Below, in pieces: positions 24,426 to 34,451 of a stretch of DNA of 64,000 bases. The position numbers and the translations under genes are program-made. The notes beneath the pieces were generated by a model. It worked only from the letters and a program-made list of their open reading frames with translations, had not been told where the DNA came from and ran no database searches. The stretch is from an uncultured Anaerotignum sp. (GTDB lineage: Bacteria > Bacillota > Clostridia > Lachnospirales > Anaerotignaceae), in contig NZ_CAKQVD010000002.1 of the NCBI RefSeq assembly GCF_934277605.1, forward strand, positions 1-64,000. The letters run 5' to 3'. Numbering within the stretch: position 1 is the first letter of the stretch; every line of letters begins with the position of its first letter.

Positions 24426-25325
24426 ATGAAAAAGAAACTTACCATTCTCTTATCCGCAGCAATGACAGCATCCATGCTTGCGGCTTGCGGCACGCAGGAT
24501 AAGGCAGAGGTCACAGAAACAAATGAAAAAAAACCTTCTGTCAACGAGGTTGCTCTGGAAAGCGGCAATGTGACCGTTTATGATTACGGCGATACAAAGC
24601 TGCATGCCTTCCTGACAGGCGATGCTCTGGCGGATGTCGCTTATATCGTAGAAGGCAAGGATGCTTTGGTTGGCATTGAGCTGCCCGCCTTTACCGAAGG
24701 ACTGGATTCATGGAAAGGCTATATTGCAGACCTCGATAAGCCCATGAACGATATTTTCCTGTGCAGTCATCCTGCCGGTGCAAGCTATGTAAAGGGCATG
24801 CACATCTATGGGACGCAGGGCGCAAAGGATTCCATTGCCGCAGGCTCCGCCTATGCCACCACACAAGGCCTGTATGAAAGCTTTGGCACCGATTTCCATG
24901 GCGGAGAGGATATTGCCAACATCAATACCGTTGTTTCCGATAAAGTAACGGTTGGCGGCATTGCGTTCAACCTGATTGACCATGGCGAAAGCTATGATTT
25001 GGAAATTCCTGCACTGAACGCTGTCTATACCCACATGCTTGGCAAAACAAGCCATTCCATCCTTGTCAGCCTTGAACAAATGGACAGCCTGCTGCTTACT
25101 CTCAAGGGCTATCAGGATGCCGGTTATGATATGATTCTGACCTCTCACGGCGGTATCGAAGGACAGGATGCCGTCACCGAAAAAATTGCTTATGTCAAGA
25201 AAACAAAGGAGCTGGCACAGGCAAATAATAACGCAGAGGACTTCATCGCAGCCATGAAGGAAGCCTTCCCCGATTATTCCGGCGAAAACTATCTGGAAAT
25301 GACCGCCGGCTATCTGTATGCTTAA
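24426..25325 (+). CDS. Lipoprotein with a metallo-beta-lactamase-like fold, metal site degenerate
   Basis: 299-residue exported lipoprotein: charged start MKKKLTILL, hydrophobic stretch and lipobox MLAACG with the modified Cys at residue 21. The rest resembles MBL-fold hydrolases (ADVAYIVEGKDALVGIELP; C-terminal SHGGIEGQDAVTEKIAYVKKT, like the GHG strand), but the HxHxDH metal motif is replaced by SHPAGASYVKGMHIYG. Zinc hydrolase activity is therefore doubtful and the fold call moderate. Strong AAGGAGG ribosome binding site. Divergently paired with an HxlR regulator, its likely controller. Possibly anchored outside the membrane as a binding or scavenging protein; function unknown. Confidence 0.7.
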   Translation: MKKKLTILLSAAMTASMLAACGTQDKAEVTETNEKKPSVNEVALESGNVTVYDYGDTKLHAFLTGDALADVAYIVEGKDALVGIELPAFTEGLDSWKGYIADLDKPMNDIFLCSHPAGASYVKGMHIYGTQGAKDSIAAGSAYATTQGLYESFGTDFHGGEDIANINTVVSDKVTVGGIAFNLIDHGESYDLEIPALNAVYTHMLGKTSHSILVSLEQMDSLLLTLKGYQDAGYDMILTSHGGIEGQDAVTEKIAYVKKTKELAQANNNAEDFIAAMKEAFPDYSGENYLEMTAGYLYA

Positions 25326-25349
25326 TTCTCTCTTTCTAAGCCTATAAAC

Positions 25350-25393
25350 AAAAACCGCCGCCTACTTTCCTCAGAAAATAGGCGGCGGTTTTC
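25350..25393. terminator. Bidirectional terminator between lipoprotein and enolase genes
   Basis: AAAAACCGCCGCCTA and TAGGCGGCGGTTTT form a perfect GC-rich stem with a 14-base loop. Confidence 0.92.
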
Positions 25394-25411
25394 TTTATGC
25401 CGTTTTTTTAA

Positions 25412-26770
<1,359 letters not shown>

Positions 26771-28318
26771 TTATTTACCAATCAATAAGCTTGTGCCTGT
26801 CATTTCCGCAGGCTTAGGCAATCCCATCATTTCCAACAAGGTCGGCGCAATATCAGCCAGCTTGCCGCCCTCCCGAAGTCCCACGCCATCGGTGTAGTTT
26901 ACCAAAAGGAAGGGAACCGGATTTGTGGTGTGTGCCGTAAAGGGCTGCCCCGTTTCATAATCAATCAGCTGGTCGCTGTTGCCATGGTCGGCACAAATAA
27001 ACATCTGCCCATTCACTGCAAGCAACGCCTCCATCACTCTGCCAATGCAGGCATCCACAGCTTCCACTGCCTTGATTGCGGCAGAAAGTACGCCTGTATG
27101 CCCAACCATATCCGGATTTGCATAATTCACAATAATCAAATCATATTCCTTGGAAAGAAGTGCCTTTACCAAGCCATCGGTTACGGCAACTGCACTCATT
27201 TCTGGCTGCAAATCATAGGTTGCAACCTTGGGAGAAGGCACCAGCCAACGCTCCTCATTGGGATTCGGCTCCTCCACACCGCCGTTGAAGAAAAACGTAA
27301 CATGTGCATATTTTTCCGTTTCCGCTGTTCTCAGCTGCTTTAAGCCCAAAGAGGAAATATATTCCCCAAGGGTATTTTTCAGCCTTTGGGGCTTGAATGC
27401 AACCTCCTTATTGGGAATGGTCACATCATATTCCGTAAAGCAGATATATTTCAAATCCTGCGGCACATACTCTCTTTGGAAGCCGTCAAAATCGGGATCA
27501 CAGAGAGAACGTGTGATTTCTCTTGCCCTGTCCGGACGGAAGTTATAAAAAATCACTGCATCATGGTCGCTGATTTTGCCGACAGCCCTGCCATCCTCCC
27601 GCACAACCACAGTGGGCAAAACAAATTCATCTGTTTTTCCCGCCGCATAGGAATCCTTGATGGCCTGCACCGCATCGGCAGCCGTTGTGCCTCTGCCCAG
27701 CACCATAGCATTGTATGCCTCCTGCACACGCTCCCAGCGCTTGTCTCTGTCCATAGCATAATATCTGCCCATGACCGTAGCAATTTTGCCTACGCCGATT
27801 TCGCGCATTTTTTCCTCCAGCTGCTCCGCATATCCCGCACCGGAGGTCGGCGGCGTATCTCTGCCGTCCAAAAAAGCATGCACATAAACCTTTTCCAAGC
27901 CGTTTCTTTTTGCCAGCTGCAGCAAAGCGTATAAATGTGTGTTGTGGCTATGTACGCCGCCATCGGAAAGCAGGCCGTACAAATGCAGTGCGGAATCATG
28001 CTTTTTGCAATGCTCCACCGCCTCCAAAAGTGCAGGGTTTTCAAAGAAATCGCCATCCTCAATCGCTTTTGTGATGCGTGTCAATTCCTGATAAACGACA
28101 CGCCCCGCACCCATGTTCAGATGCCCGACCTCAGAATTGCCCATCTGCCCTGCCGGCAAGCCCACATCTAAGCCGCTGGCATATCCCGCAACAAAGGGAT
28201 ATTTCTGCATCAATCCGTCTAACACAGGGGTTTTTGCCTGCTTCACTGCATTGCCCTCTGTTTTATCATTCAGACCAAAGCCATCCAAAATCATCAAAAC
28301 TGTTGTTTTTTTCTCCAT
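26771..28318 (-). CDS. gpmI: 2,3-bisphosphoglycerate-independent phosphoglycerate mutase
   Basis: 515-residue Mn-dependent enzyme interconverting 3- and 2-phosphoglycerate. Alkaline-phosphatase fold with [13 protein letters not shown] (metal Asp), [15 protein letters not shown] (catalytic Ser), [43 protein letters not shown] and [13 protein letters not shown]. Two ATGs are 12 bases apart; the second has GGAGG at proper spacing and is chosen. In operon with tpiA upstream and eno downstream. Confidence 0.97.
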   Translation of the reverse strand: MEKKTTVLMILDGFGLNDKTEGNAVKQAKTPVLDGLMQKYPFVAGYASGLDVGLPAGQMGNSEVGHLNMGAGRVVYQELTRITKAIEDGDFFENPALLEAVEHCKKHDSALHLYGLLSDGGVHSHNTHLYALLQLAKRNGLEKVYVHAFLDGRDTPPTSGAGYAEQLEEKMREIGVGKIATVMGRYYAMDRDKRWERVQEAYNAMVLGRGTTAADAVQAIKDSYAAGKTDEFVLPTVVVREDGRAVGKISDHDAVIFYNFRPDRAREITRSLCDPDFDGFQREYVPQDLKYICFTEYDVTIPNKEVAFKPQRLKNTLGEYISSLGLKQLRTAETEKYAHVTFFFNGGVEEPNPNEERWLVPSPKVATYDLQPEMSAVAVTDGLVKALLSKEYDLIIVNYANPDMVGHTGVLSAAIKAVEAVDACIGRVMEALLAVNGQMFICADHGNSDQLIDYETGQPFTAHTTNPVPFLLVNYTDGVGLREGGKLADIAPTLLEMMGLPKPAEMTGTSLLIGK

Positions 28319-28398
28319 TTTTTCCTCCATTCCTCGAGGAATCCTCTCCCCGAACCCCCAAGGGGTATGATGGTGAGCCTGCTTGCACAGGAAATGCT

Positions 28399-29142
28399 TT
28401 AATAGTGTACGATAGAGGCAAATTCCTCCTTCAAGCTGGCACCGCCAACCAAGCCGCCGTCAATGTCCTGCATTGCAAACAGCTCTGCGGCATTTTTGCC
28501 ATTGACACTGCCGCCATATTGAATACGGATTTCCTCTGCAATCTCCTTGCCGTACATCTCTGCCAAAACCGTGCGAATGGCATGGCAAACCTCCTGCGCC
28601 TGTGCGGAGGTAGCTGTTTTGCCTGTGCCGATTGCCCAGATTGGCTCATAAGCAACGACAACCTTCTTCACAGCCTCGGCAGAAACGCCTGCCAAAGCAC
28701 ACTTAATCTGCATACGCACCCATTCAATCGTGATATCCGCTTCTCTCTGCTCCAAGGTTTCCCCACAGCAAAGAATCGGCACAAGGTCAGCCTCCAAGGC
28801 CTTTTTTACCTTCTGGTTTACCATAGTATCTGTTTCGCCGAAATACTGACGCCGCTCGGAATGTCCCAAAATGACATACTCCACGCCCATTTCCTTCAGC
28901 ATGGAAGCAGAAACCTCGCCGGTATATGCACCGCTTTCCGCAAAGTGCATATTTTCCGCACCAACACCAATGCCCGTCCCCTTCAATTCCTCCAAAACAG
29001 CATACAAATCCACAAAGGGTACGCAGAATACTACCTCAACCGCATCGGAAACAACCTTTTCCTTCATCAGCTTGCAAAACTCTGCCGCTTCCTTGGGTGT
29101 CTTGTTCATTTTCCAGTTCCCTGCAACGATTTTTTTCCTCAT
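28399..29142 (-). CDS. tpiA: Triosephosphate isomerase
   Basis: 247-residue TIM-barrel enzyme interconverting dihydroxyacetone phosphate and glyceraldehyde 3-phosphate. Signatures: [10 protein letters not shown] (catalytic Lys), [14 protein letters not shown] (catalytic His), [17 protein letters not shown] (catalytic Glu and loop 6) and [15 protein letters not shown]. Its ATG overlaps the stop of the deacetylase gene by four bases (ATGA), so the two are translationally coupled. Confidence 0.98.
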   Translation of the reverse strand: MRKKIVAGNWKMNKTPKEAAEFCKLMKEKVVSDAVEVVFCVPFVDLYAVLEELKGTGIGVGAENMHFAESGAYTGEVSASMLKEMGVEYVILGHSERRQYFGETDTMVNQKVKKALEADLVPILCCGETLEQREADITIEWVRMQIKCALAGVSAEAVKKVVVAYEPIWAIGTGKTATSAQAQEVCHAIRTVLAEMYGKEIAEEIRIQYGGSVNGKNAAELFAMQDIDGGLVGGASLKEEFASIVHY

Positions 29143-30023
29143 ATCTCGTTTCCTTCTCCTTCCGCAGCAAATACCTTTTCTGCTGTCAGTTCTATTTTCC
29201 GCACCACATCTGCTCCGTCCATGCCGGATTCAATCGTAATGCGGGGAATTGCATTTCTCTTGGTCTGCCTTGTAATCACGCTGTTTTCCACCGTAAACTG
29301 CAGCACATAGCCATCCTCCTCCAGCATCCGCTGTGACAGCTCTGTATAGCGTCCGTTAGGGTATGCCATTGCCTTCACGTGTTTTTTGCTCAGGTTTTCG
29401 TTCAGCGTCTCCTCACTTCTTTGCATGGAGGCGAGAAATGCCTCCTCCTCGCCTTCCTCAACCGGCTGATGGTTTGCCGTATGGCTGTAAACCCGCAGAA
29501 AGCCGGATTTATCCATTTTCTCCGCCTGCTCCCATGTAAATTTCTTCAAGCCGATTTGCTCTGTCACAAAATCCGTCACCGCAAACACAGAGGCCGGCAC
29601 ACGATATTTCCGAAACAGCGGAAATGCCAAATCATAATTGCTGTAATACCCATCATCCATGGTAATACAGAGATACTTTTCCCCCAGACCGAGGCCAAGC
29701 CCTTCTGGATTTCTTTCCGCCCTTGCAAGCAGTGCATCCAATTCCTCTAAGGAAATGATATGATAGCCCTGCGATTGAAAATAACGCAGCTGCTCCTCCA
29801 ATTCCTTTGTTGTTGTCACAACTCCGTTGCCAATCCCCATGTTGCGCATCGCAAAATGATGATACATCAAAACGGGGATATATTCTCCCGCCAGGGAATC
29901 CGCCTGCTCCGCAGTATCGACAACGCTTACATAGGCCTCCTCTGCATAAGCCGCAGAAACGGAAAGCAGAGAAAGCACCGCTGCCAGCACAGCCGCCATT
30001 GCTTTTCTTTTCTTCATTCTCAT
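29139..30023 (-). CDS. Secreted polysaccharide deacetylase (NodB/CE4 domain)
   Basis: 294-residue exported protein. Residues 1-27 are a signal peptide ending in VSAAYA. A NodB homology domain follows: [27 protein letters not shown] (metal and catalytic Asp pair) and [11 protein letters not shown] (metal His). Such enzymes de-N-acetylate peptidoglycan or other envelope sugars. The gene sits between pgk and tpiA in the glycolytic operon and overlaps tpiA by four bases, so it is co-expressed with glycolysis. Ribosome binding site is weak (AAGAAAGAG); ATG codons at the first and third positions are both possible. Confidence 0.88.
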   Translation of the reverse strand: MRMKKRKAMAAVLAAVLSLLSVSAAYAEEAYVSVVDTAEQADSLAGEYIPVLMYHHFAMRNMGIGNGVVTTTKELEEQLRYFQSQGYHIISLEELDALLARAERNPEGLGLGLGEKYLCITMDDGYYSNYDLAFPLFRKYRVPASVFAVTDFVTEQIGLKKFTWEQAEKMDKSGFLRVYSHTANHQPVEEGEEEAFLASMQRSEETLNENLSKKHVKAMAYPNGRYTELSQRMLEEDGYVLQFTVENSVITRQTKRNAIPRITIESGMDGADVVRKIELTAEKVFAAEGEGNEI

Positions 30024-30042
30024 TGCTCTTTCTTACAAATTC

Positions 30043-31236
30043 TTATTTATCATCCACCGCAACAACACCGGGCAGCTCCTTGCCTTCCAAAAATTCCAAG
30101 GATGCGCCGCCGCCTGTGGAAATATGTGTCATTTTATCGCCATAGCCCAACTGGTTTACCGCTGCCGCAGAATCGCCGCCGCCGATAATTGTGGTTGCAT
30201 CAATGGAAGCCATTGCCTCTGCAACTGCCTTTGTGCCCTTTGCGAAGTTTTCAAATTCAAATACGCCCATAGGCCCATTCCAAACAACTGTCTTTGCGCC
30301 CTTGATGGCATCGGCAAACTGCTTTCTTGTTTCCTCGCCGATATCCAAGCCCATCCAGCCATCAGGAATTTCGCCTGTCGGCACGGTTTTATATTCTGTG
30401 TCATTCTTAAATTCCTTTGCAATCACAGTATCCACAGGAGTTAAAAATTTCACGCCCTTTTCCTCTGCCTTCTTCATCATTTCCAGTGCATAAGGCACCT
30501 TATCCTCCTCCAGAAGGGAATTGCCGACCTTGCCGCCCTTTGCCACTGCAAAGGTATAAGCCATACCGCCGCCGATAATCAGTGTATCCACCTTTTCCAG
30601 CAGATTATTGATAACATTGATTTTGTCGGAAACCTTGGAGCCGCCCAGAATTGCCACAAAGGGTCTTTCGGGGTTATTCACGGCATTGCCGAGGAAGGCG
30701 ATTTCCTTTTCCATCAGATAGCCCACAGCGGATTCCTTCACAAATTTTGTCACGCCAACCGTGGAGCAGTGTGCTCTGTGGCTTGTGCCAAACGCATCAT
30801 TTACAAAAATATCTGCCAAGGAAGCCAGTTCCTTGCTGAAAGCCTCCTCATTTTTTGTTTCTTCTTTTCTATAACGCGTGTTTTCCAAAAGAACAACATC
30901 GCCGTTCTGCATTGCTGCAACTGCAGCCCTTGCATTTTCGCCCACAACTGTGTCATCCTTTGCAAAAACAACCTCTTTTCCCAACAATTCGGAAAGTCTC
31001 TTTGCTACGGGAGCCAAAGAAAGTTCAGGCTTCACCTCGCCCTTGGGCTTGCCCATGTGGGAACAAAGAATAACCCTTGCGCCCTCTCCCATCAGCTTTT
31101 TGATGGTCGGCAAAGCTGCCGTAATTCTGTTTTCATCTGTAATTACGCCATCCTGCAAGGGTACGTTAAAGTCACATCTTACCAATACACGTTTTCCCGT
31201 TACATGTAAATCATCCACTGTTTTCTTGTTCAGCAT
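30043..31236 (-). CDS. pgk: Phosphoglycerate kinase
   Basis: 397-residue glycolytic kinase making ATP from 1,3-bisphosphoglycerate. Signatures: [81 protein letters not shown] and [13 protein letters not shown]. Start placed at the ATG giving MLNKKTVDD with AAAGGAGC upstream; the longer frame starts in non-coding leader. First structural gene after cggR, with its own promoter and a CggR-type operator in the 152-base gap. Confidence 0.98.
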   Translation of the reverse strand: MLNKKTVDDLHVTGKRVLVRCDFNVPLQDGVITDENRITAALPTIKKLMGEGARVILCSHMGKPKGEVKPELSLAPVAKRLSELLGKEVVFAKDDTVVGENARAAVAAMQNGDVVLLENTRYRKEETKNEEAFSKELASLADIFVNDAFGTSHRAHCSTVGVTKFVKESAVGYLMEKEIAFLGNAVNNPERPFVAILGGSKVSDKINVINNLLEKVDTLIIGGGMAYTFAVAKGGKVGNSLLEEDKVPYALEMMKKAEEKGVKFLTPVDTVIAKEFKNDTEYKTVPTGEIPDGWMGLDIGEETRKQFADAIKGAKTVVWNGPMGVFEFENFAKGTKAVAEAMASIDATTIIGGGDSAAAVNQLGYGDKMTHISTGGGASLEFLEGKELPGVVAVDDK

Positions 31237-31348
31237 CTGTCTTGCTCCTTTCCTTATCCGATACGGCCGGCGGCTCCTTGCCGCCAAAACTGCTCCTGCA
31301 ATTTTCCCGAATCCTCCCTCTATGATGAAGGTACTTGCATTTTCATTT

Positions 31349-31402
31349 GGGACAAAAAACGTCCCTCAGAAGTATTATACGATAAGATTTACTTTCCCGC
31401 AA
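31349..31402 (-). promoter_or_regulatory. Internal pgk promoter with CggR-type operator
   Basis: Minus strand TTGCGG (31397-31402), 17 bases, TATAAT (31374-31379); the -35 lies inside the 3' end of cggR. The initially transcribed region holds GGGACGTTTTTTGTCCC (31349-31365), almost identical to a B. subtilis CggR half-operator (GGGAC-N6-TGTC). Repression by blocking early transcription is likely. Confidence 0.75.
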
Positions 31403-32417
31403 GTCTTAACATTTCCAAAGCTGCACCTTCATCCGTCACAAAGATCCCATCGGGAATGCTGTGGCTGACTGCCAGCAGGCTTTCCGCCTTTTTCTTGCCG
31501 CCTGCCACCACAATAATGCAATCCAATTTATCAATATCATTGAAATCAATCCCGATGGAGCGGGTTTTATAAAGCACCCTGCCCGCACCGTCAAAATAAT
31601 AGCCGCACGCCTCGGCAACGGCATTTTCCCGCTCCAACTGCTTACGAATGTTTTCATCCAAGCGGCGTTTTTCCGCAAGCTCCAAGGCATTGCCTACGCC
31701 CAAAAGCAAAATATTCGCCATCTCCATTTCCGCAATCGTTTCGGCAATATCCGGGTCCTTCCGCATTTCCTCCAGCACATTCGTGCTTAAGTTATCCGGC
31801 AGGTGCAGCAAACGATAATCCGCCTGCAGCTTTTCCGCAAGCCTTGCCGCCAAGGTATCCGCCTGCAGCTCCAATCTGCGCCCAATGCTGCCTCGTGCCG
31901 GCAGAACCATCTTTGCCATGGGTACGGCTGCCTCCGGCGCCGCCTGCACCAATTCCGCCATGGCAGAGCCGCCCGCAATCGCAATGCGCAGCTCCTCTGT
32001 GGTATGCTCGGAAAGCACCCTTGCCGCCAACTGTCCCATTTCCTTTTTGGCACGCTCGCTGCTGTCGCTGTCCCCTTGGGCAATAAATACCTTCTGCGCC
32101 CCCAAGGCCCGTGTCAATCTCTCCTCCAAAATTGAAAGCCCCGTCAGAGCGGAGAAAATTGCCTCCAGCCCCTCCAAAACCTCCATGCCCTCCTCGGTCA
32201 AGCTCATGCCGATTTTGGAAACGTGTACCAAGCCCTGCGCACTCAAGCGCTCAATCTCACTACGCACCGTCCGCTCCGTCATTCCAAGGGAAAGCACCAC
32301 CAAGCGTCTGCCGCAGGGCTGCAGCAGTCTGACCGTCTTTAACACGCGGTAGCGCTTTATCATTTCTTCCGTCAAATCCGGCGCAATTTTTTTAATCAGT
32401 TGCAATTTTTGTTCCAT
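31389..32417 (-). CDS. cggR: Central glycolytic genes regulator
   Basis: 342-residue SorC/DeoR-family repressor. N-terminal winged HTH: LGMTERTVRSEIERLSAQGLVHVS. The rest is the sugar-phosphate-binding domain with IAIAGGSAMAELVQ, LPARGSIGRRLELQADTLAARLA, LLLGVGNALELA and the C-terminal AGGKKKAESLLAV. In B. subtilis CggR represses gapA-pgk-tpiA-pgm-eno and is inactivated by fructose-1,6-bisphosphate. Here gapA is missing after cggR. ATG chosen over a GTG nine bases upstream on ribosome binding site spacing. GGGAC/GGGAT repeats lie upstream for autoregulation. Confidence 0.95.
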   Translation of the reverse strand: MEQKLQLIKKIAPDLTEEMIKRYRVLKTVRLLQPCGRRLVVLSLGMTERTVRSEIERLSAQGLVHVSKIGMSLTEEGMEVLEGLEAIFSALTGLSILEERLTRALGAQKVFIAQGDSDSSERAKKEMGQLAARVLSEHTTEELRIAIAGGSAMAELVQAAPEAAVPMAKMVLPARGSIGRRLELQADTLAARLAEKLQADYRLLHLPDNLSTNVLEEMRKDPDIAETIAEMEMANILLLGVGNALELAEKRRLDENIRKQLERENAVAEACGYYFDGAGRVLYKTRSIGIDFNDIDKLDCIIVVAGGKKKAESLLAVSHSIPDGIFVTDEGAALEMLRLAGK

Positions 32418-32437
32418 TTTTTTCACACACCTTATTT

Positions 32438-32474
32438 GGCTATCTTTTATCCCACAAGTTCACTTTATGTCCCA
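32438..32474 (-). promoter_or_regulatory. Candidate CggR operator upstream of cggR
   Basis: Minus strand carries GGGACATAAAGTGAAC and, exactly 20 bases later, GGGATAAAAGATAGCC. The 20-base period equals that of the tandem half-sites of the B. subtilis cggR operator. Half-sites are weaker than at pgk. Confidence 0.5.
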
Positions 32475-32481
32475 TTTACCT

Positions 32482-32525
32482 CAAAAAAAGAGGGTGACAG
32501 CAAAATTTTACCACACCCTCTTTAT
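32482..32525 (-). terminator. Terminator of the Nudix / small acidic protein operon
   Basis: Read leftward: AAAGAGGGTG, loop, CACCCTCTTTTTTT, right after the stop at 32529. Confidence 0.88.
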
Positions 32526-32528
32526 TCA

Positions 32529-32822
32529 TCAAGCCTGTTCTACTTTCACGGAATCATCTACGTCCTTGTCTGTGCAGCAGCATTCGTCATCATCACAGAA
32601 TTCGTCCTCTAAATCATCCCAGTCATAATCCCAATCATCTTCGTATTCGTCGTCCATTCTTGTTTTCAAAAGATAAACCACGCCTACGGTTACAACAACC
32701 AGCACTGCCGTTACCAGTGCAATCACTGCAAGCAAAGTCTTTTTATCCTCTCCGTCCTTCAAAACAATAATTCTTTCCTTCAAACCGTCAAAGTTGGGTG
32801 CTGCTTCAAAATATTTTTTCAT
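32529..32822 (-). CDS. Small single-pass membrane protein with acidic cysteine-rich tail
   Basis: 97 residues, not recognised as a characterised family. It has a short N-terminal soluble part (KKYFEAAPNFDGLKERII), one strong transmembrane helix (about residues 32-53) followed by Lys/Arg, then a very acidic C-terminal tail with the cluster FCDDDECCCTDKD. The Lys/Arg after the helix suggests a cytoplasmic tail, which could bind a metal or a basic partner; this is only inference. Start placed at the ATG with AGGAAGAG upstream; an in-frame GTG 21 bases earlier is the alternative. Begins 24 bases after the Nudix gene, in the same operon. Confidence 0.6.
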   Translation of the reverse strand: MKKYFEAAPNFDGLKERIIVLKDGEDKKTLLAVIALVTAVLVVVTVGVVYLLKTRMDDEYEDDWDYDWDDLEDEFCDDDECCCTDKDVDDSVKVEQA

Positions 32823-32846
32823 AATCGCATCTCTTCCTTTCACCTT

Positions 32847-33311
32847 TTATGATTTGCTTTCACCGAATTTTCTTCTCAAAAACTCTTTGTTTTTGCGCAT
32901 TTCACTATATTCATAGTATGCCTTTTTCAAGATTTGGCGTTCATCGTTGAATTTCAGCAGATGATAAGCCTCATGGAATTTATAGAAGCCGGCATCGGCA
33001 AAGTATTCCTCGCTCTGCGGCTTGCAATAAAAGGAATTGGCACTCATCAGATACCAATGCACCGTTTTGTTTACGGTATCCTCACTGCCTTTAAAGGTAT
33101 ATTGGGTTTTCCCGACGTATTTGATAATCTCGCCGTTTGCCCCGCTTTCCTCCTTCACTTCACGCAAAGCCGTCTGCCGATAGGTTTCGCCTTCCTCCAC
33201 TGTGCCCTTCGGAAGAACCCAGCCCATGTATCTGCCATTCTGGTTTTTATACAGCAGAAGGATCTTCCACTTGTATATCACGACACCGCCGCAGCTCACT
33301 GCTTCTACCAT
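32847..33311 (-). CDS. Nudix hydrolase
   Basis: 154-residue Nudix-fold pyrophosphohydrolase. The Nudix box is complete: GTVEEGETYRQTALREVKEESG, with the invariant GX5EX7REUXEEXGU spacing. The protein starts with VEAVSCGGVVIY and continues with WVLPKG before the box, common in Ap4A/diadenosine-type and sanitising members. Substrate not determinable. Ribosome binding site GGGAGG. Transcribed with the small acidic membrane protein that follows. Confidence 0.93.
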   Translation of the reverse strand: MVEAVSCGGVVIYKWKILLLYKNQNGRYMGWVLPKGTVEEGETYRQTALREVKEESGANGEIIKYVGKTQYTFKGSEDTVNKTVHWYLMSANSFYCKPQSEEYFADAGFYKFHEAYHLLKFNDERQILKKAYYEYSEMRKNKEFLRRKFGESKS

Positions 33312-33400
33312 CGTTTTTCCTCCCGCCTATTCAGTTTTGCACTGATTATAGTATATCCTGTTTTTTGTCCTTTTTCAAGGTGTTTCCAAAAGATTCTCCC

Positions 33401-34081
33401 CTATGCCGCCGTCTCTTTTGATAGTTTTTCCCGAAACGGCGAGCAATTTTGCAGCTCTTTGATTTTTTTCAGCCCAAAAATCCAAAGCCAAGCCTCCAAA
33501 AGTGCAAAAAATAACCAAAAATAGTTTTCCTTCCGCAGCAGAAAATAATTATACAAGGCGTGCGCAAGATAAGGGCAAAGGAAGGCAAGCGGCAAATATC
33601 TTTTTTGACTGCGATATTTCCCCAGTGCAAGAAAATACCCCATCTGCACACCAAAAAGCGCATGCCCCGGCACAGAAAGCAGCGCCCGCACCAATGCCGT
33701 TGCATAGCCGCCGAGAATCGGGTTTGTCACATAAATGATATTTTCCGCCCAAGCAAAGCCAAGCGAGAGAAACACGCCGTAGACAATCGCATCCAACGGC
33801 TCATTGAAATTGCGGTTGCCCCAAATCAGAAAAAACAAAAACAAAAGCTTCACTGCCTCCTCCACCCCTGCCGAGCTGAAAAAGGCGGTATAAAACGGGG
33901 TTTCCCGGTGCGGAAATCTCCGCTCCAAAAAGCTGCCGCAGGCATAGATCACCGCCGCCGTATACAGCCCGTACAAAACCCCCAGAAACAGCATTTTCCA
34001 AGGCTCCTTTTCATATTTATCCTTGATATACAGAAAAAACAGCCCTGCCGCCACCGGTGTGCTGGCCAATTCCACAAGCAT
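33401..34081 (-). CDS. prsW: PrsW family intramembrane metalloprotease
   Basis: 226-residue membrane protein with about seven hydrophobic helices. Conserved PrsW residues are seen: GVEEAVKLLFLFF (Glu-Glu), SLGFAWAENIIYV (Glu-Asn), SVPGHALFGVQMGYF (His) and YLAHALYNYFL (His). B. subtilis PrsW cleaves the anti-sigma factor RsiW. No sigma/anti-sigma pair is nearby. Start placed at the ATG giving MLVELAST with AAAGGAG upstream; the longer frame begins inside the upstream terminator. Confidence 0.88.
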   Translation of the reverse strand: MLVELASTPVAAGLFFLYIKDKYEKEPWKMLFLGVLYGLYTAAVIYACGSFLERRFPHRETPFYTAFFSSAGVEEAVKLLFLFFLIWGNRNFNEPLDAIVYGVFLSLGFAWAENIIYVTNPILGGYATALVRALLSVPGHALFGVQMGYFLALGKYRSQKRYLPLAFLCPYLAHALYNYFLLRKENYFWLFFALLEAWLWIFGLKKIKELQNCSPFREKLSKETAA

Positions 34082-34150
34082 GAAGCCTTCTCCTTTCCGT
34101 TTCCTTTTCCTTAGCCTTTGCAGAAAAGAGAATTCTATGAATCCAAGCAT

Positions 34151-34188
34151 AAAAAAATCCCCCGAAAATTCATTCAAGGGATTTTTTC
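34151..34188 (-). terminator. Terminator after the GHL10-like / small protein genes
   Basis: Read leftward: AAAAAATCCC, loop of 16 bases, GGGATTTTTTT, just after the stop at 34191. Confidence 0.85.
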
Positions 34189-34190
34189 GT

Positions 34191-34430
34191 TTAGCCTAAA
34201 TATAAACCAAGCTCTTGAAACCTTGTGCTGTCATTTTTAACGGTTTCCTCTTTTTTCTCTCCATTGGCATATTCCACAAGAAAGCGGGATTCCGTTTCCG
34301 TGCCATCCAAGAGCCTTACACTGACAATCGTGGCACTCAGCTCCGCCTGCATGGTAAAGCCCTGCATTCTTTCGGATTTTCGCACACGCTCCGCCGCTCT
34401 TTTTTCCTGCAGCCTTTTAAAAAAGGACAT
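34191..34430 (-). CDS. Small conserved hypothetical protein
   Basis: 79 residues, no signal peptide or membrane helix. A basic N-terminal half (KRLQEKRAAERVRKSERM) is followed by a short beta-rich part (LSATIVSVRLLDGTETESRFLVEYANGEKKEE), reminiscent of small beta-barrel domains. No family recognised. Lies 21 bases after the GHL10-like gene and ends at a terminator, so probably co-transcribed with it. GGAGGAAGAAG ribosome binding site supports it as real. Confidence 0.6.
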   Translation of the reverse strand: MSFFKRLQEKRAAERVRKSERMQGFTMQAELSATIVSVRLLDGTETESRFLVEYANGEKKEETVKNDSTRFQELGLYLG

Positions 34431-34451
34431 CTTCTTCCTCCTGATTCGCTT

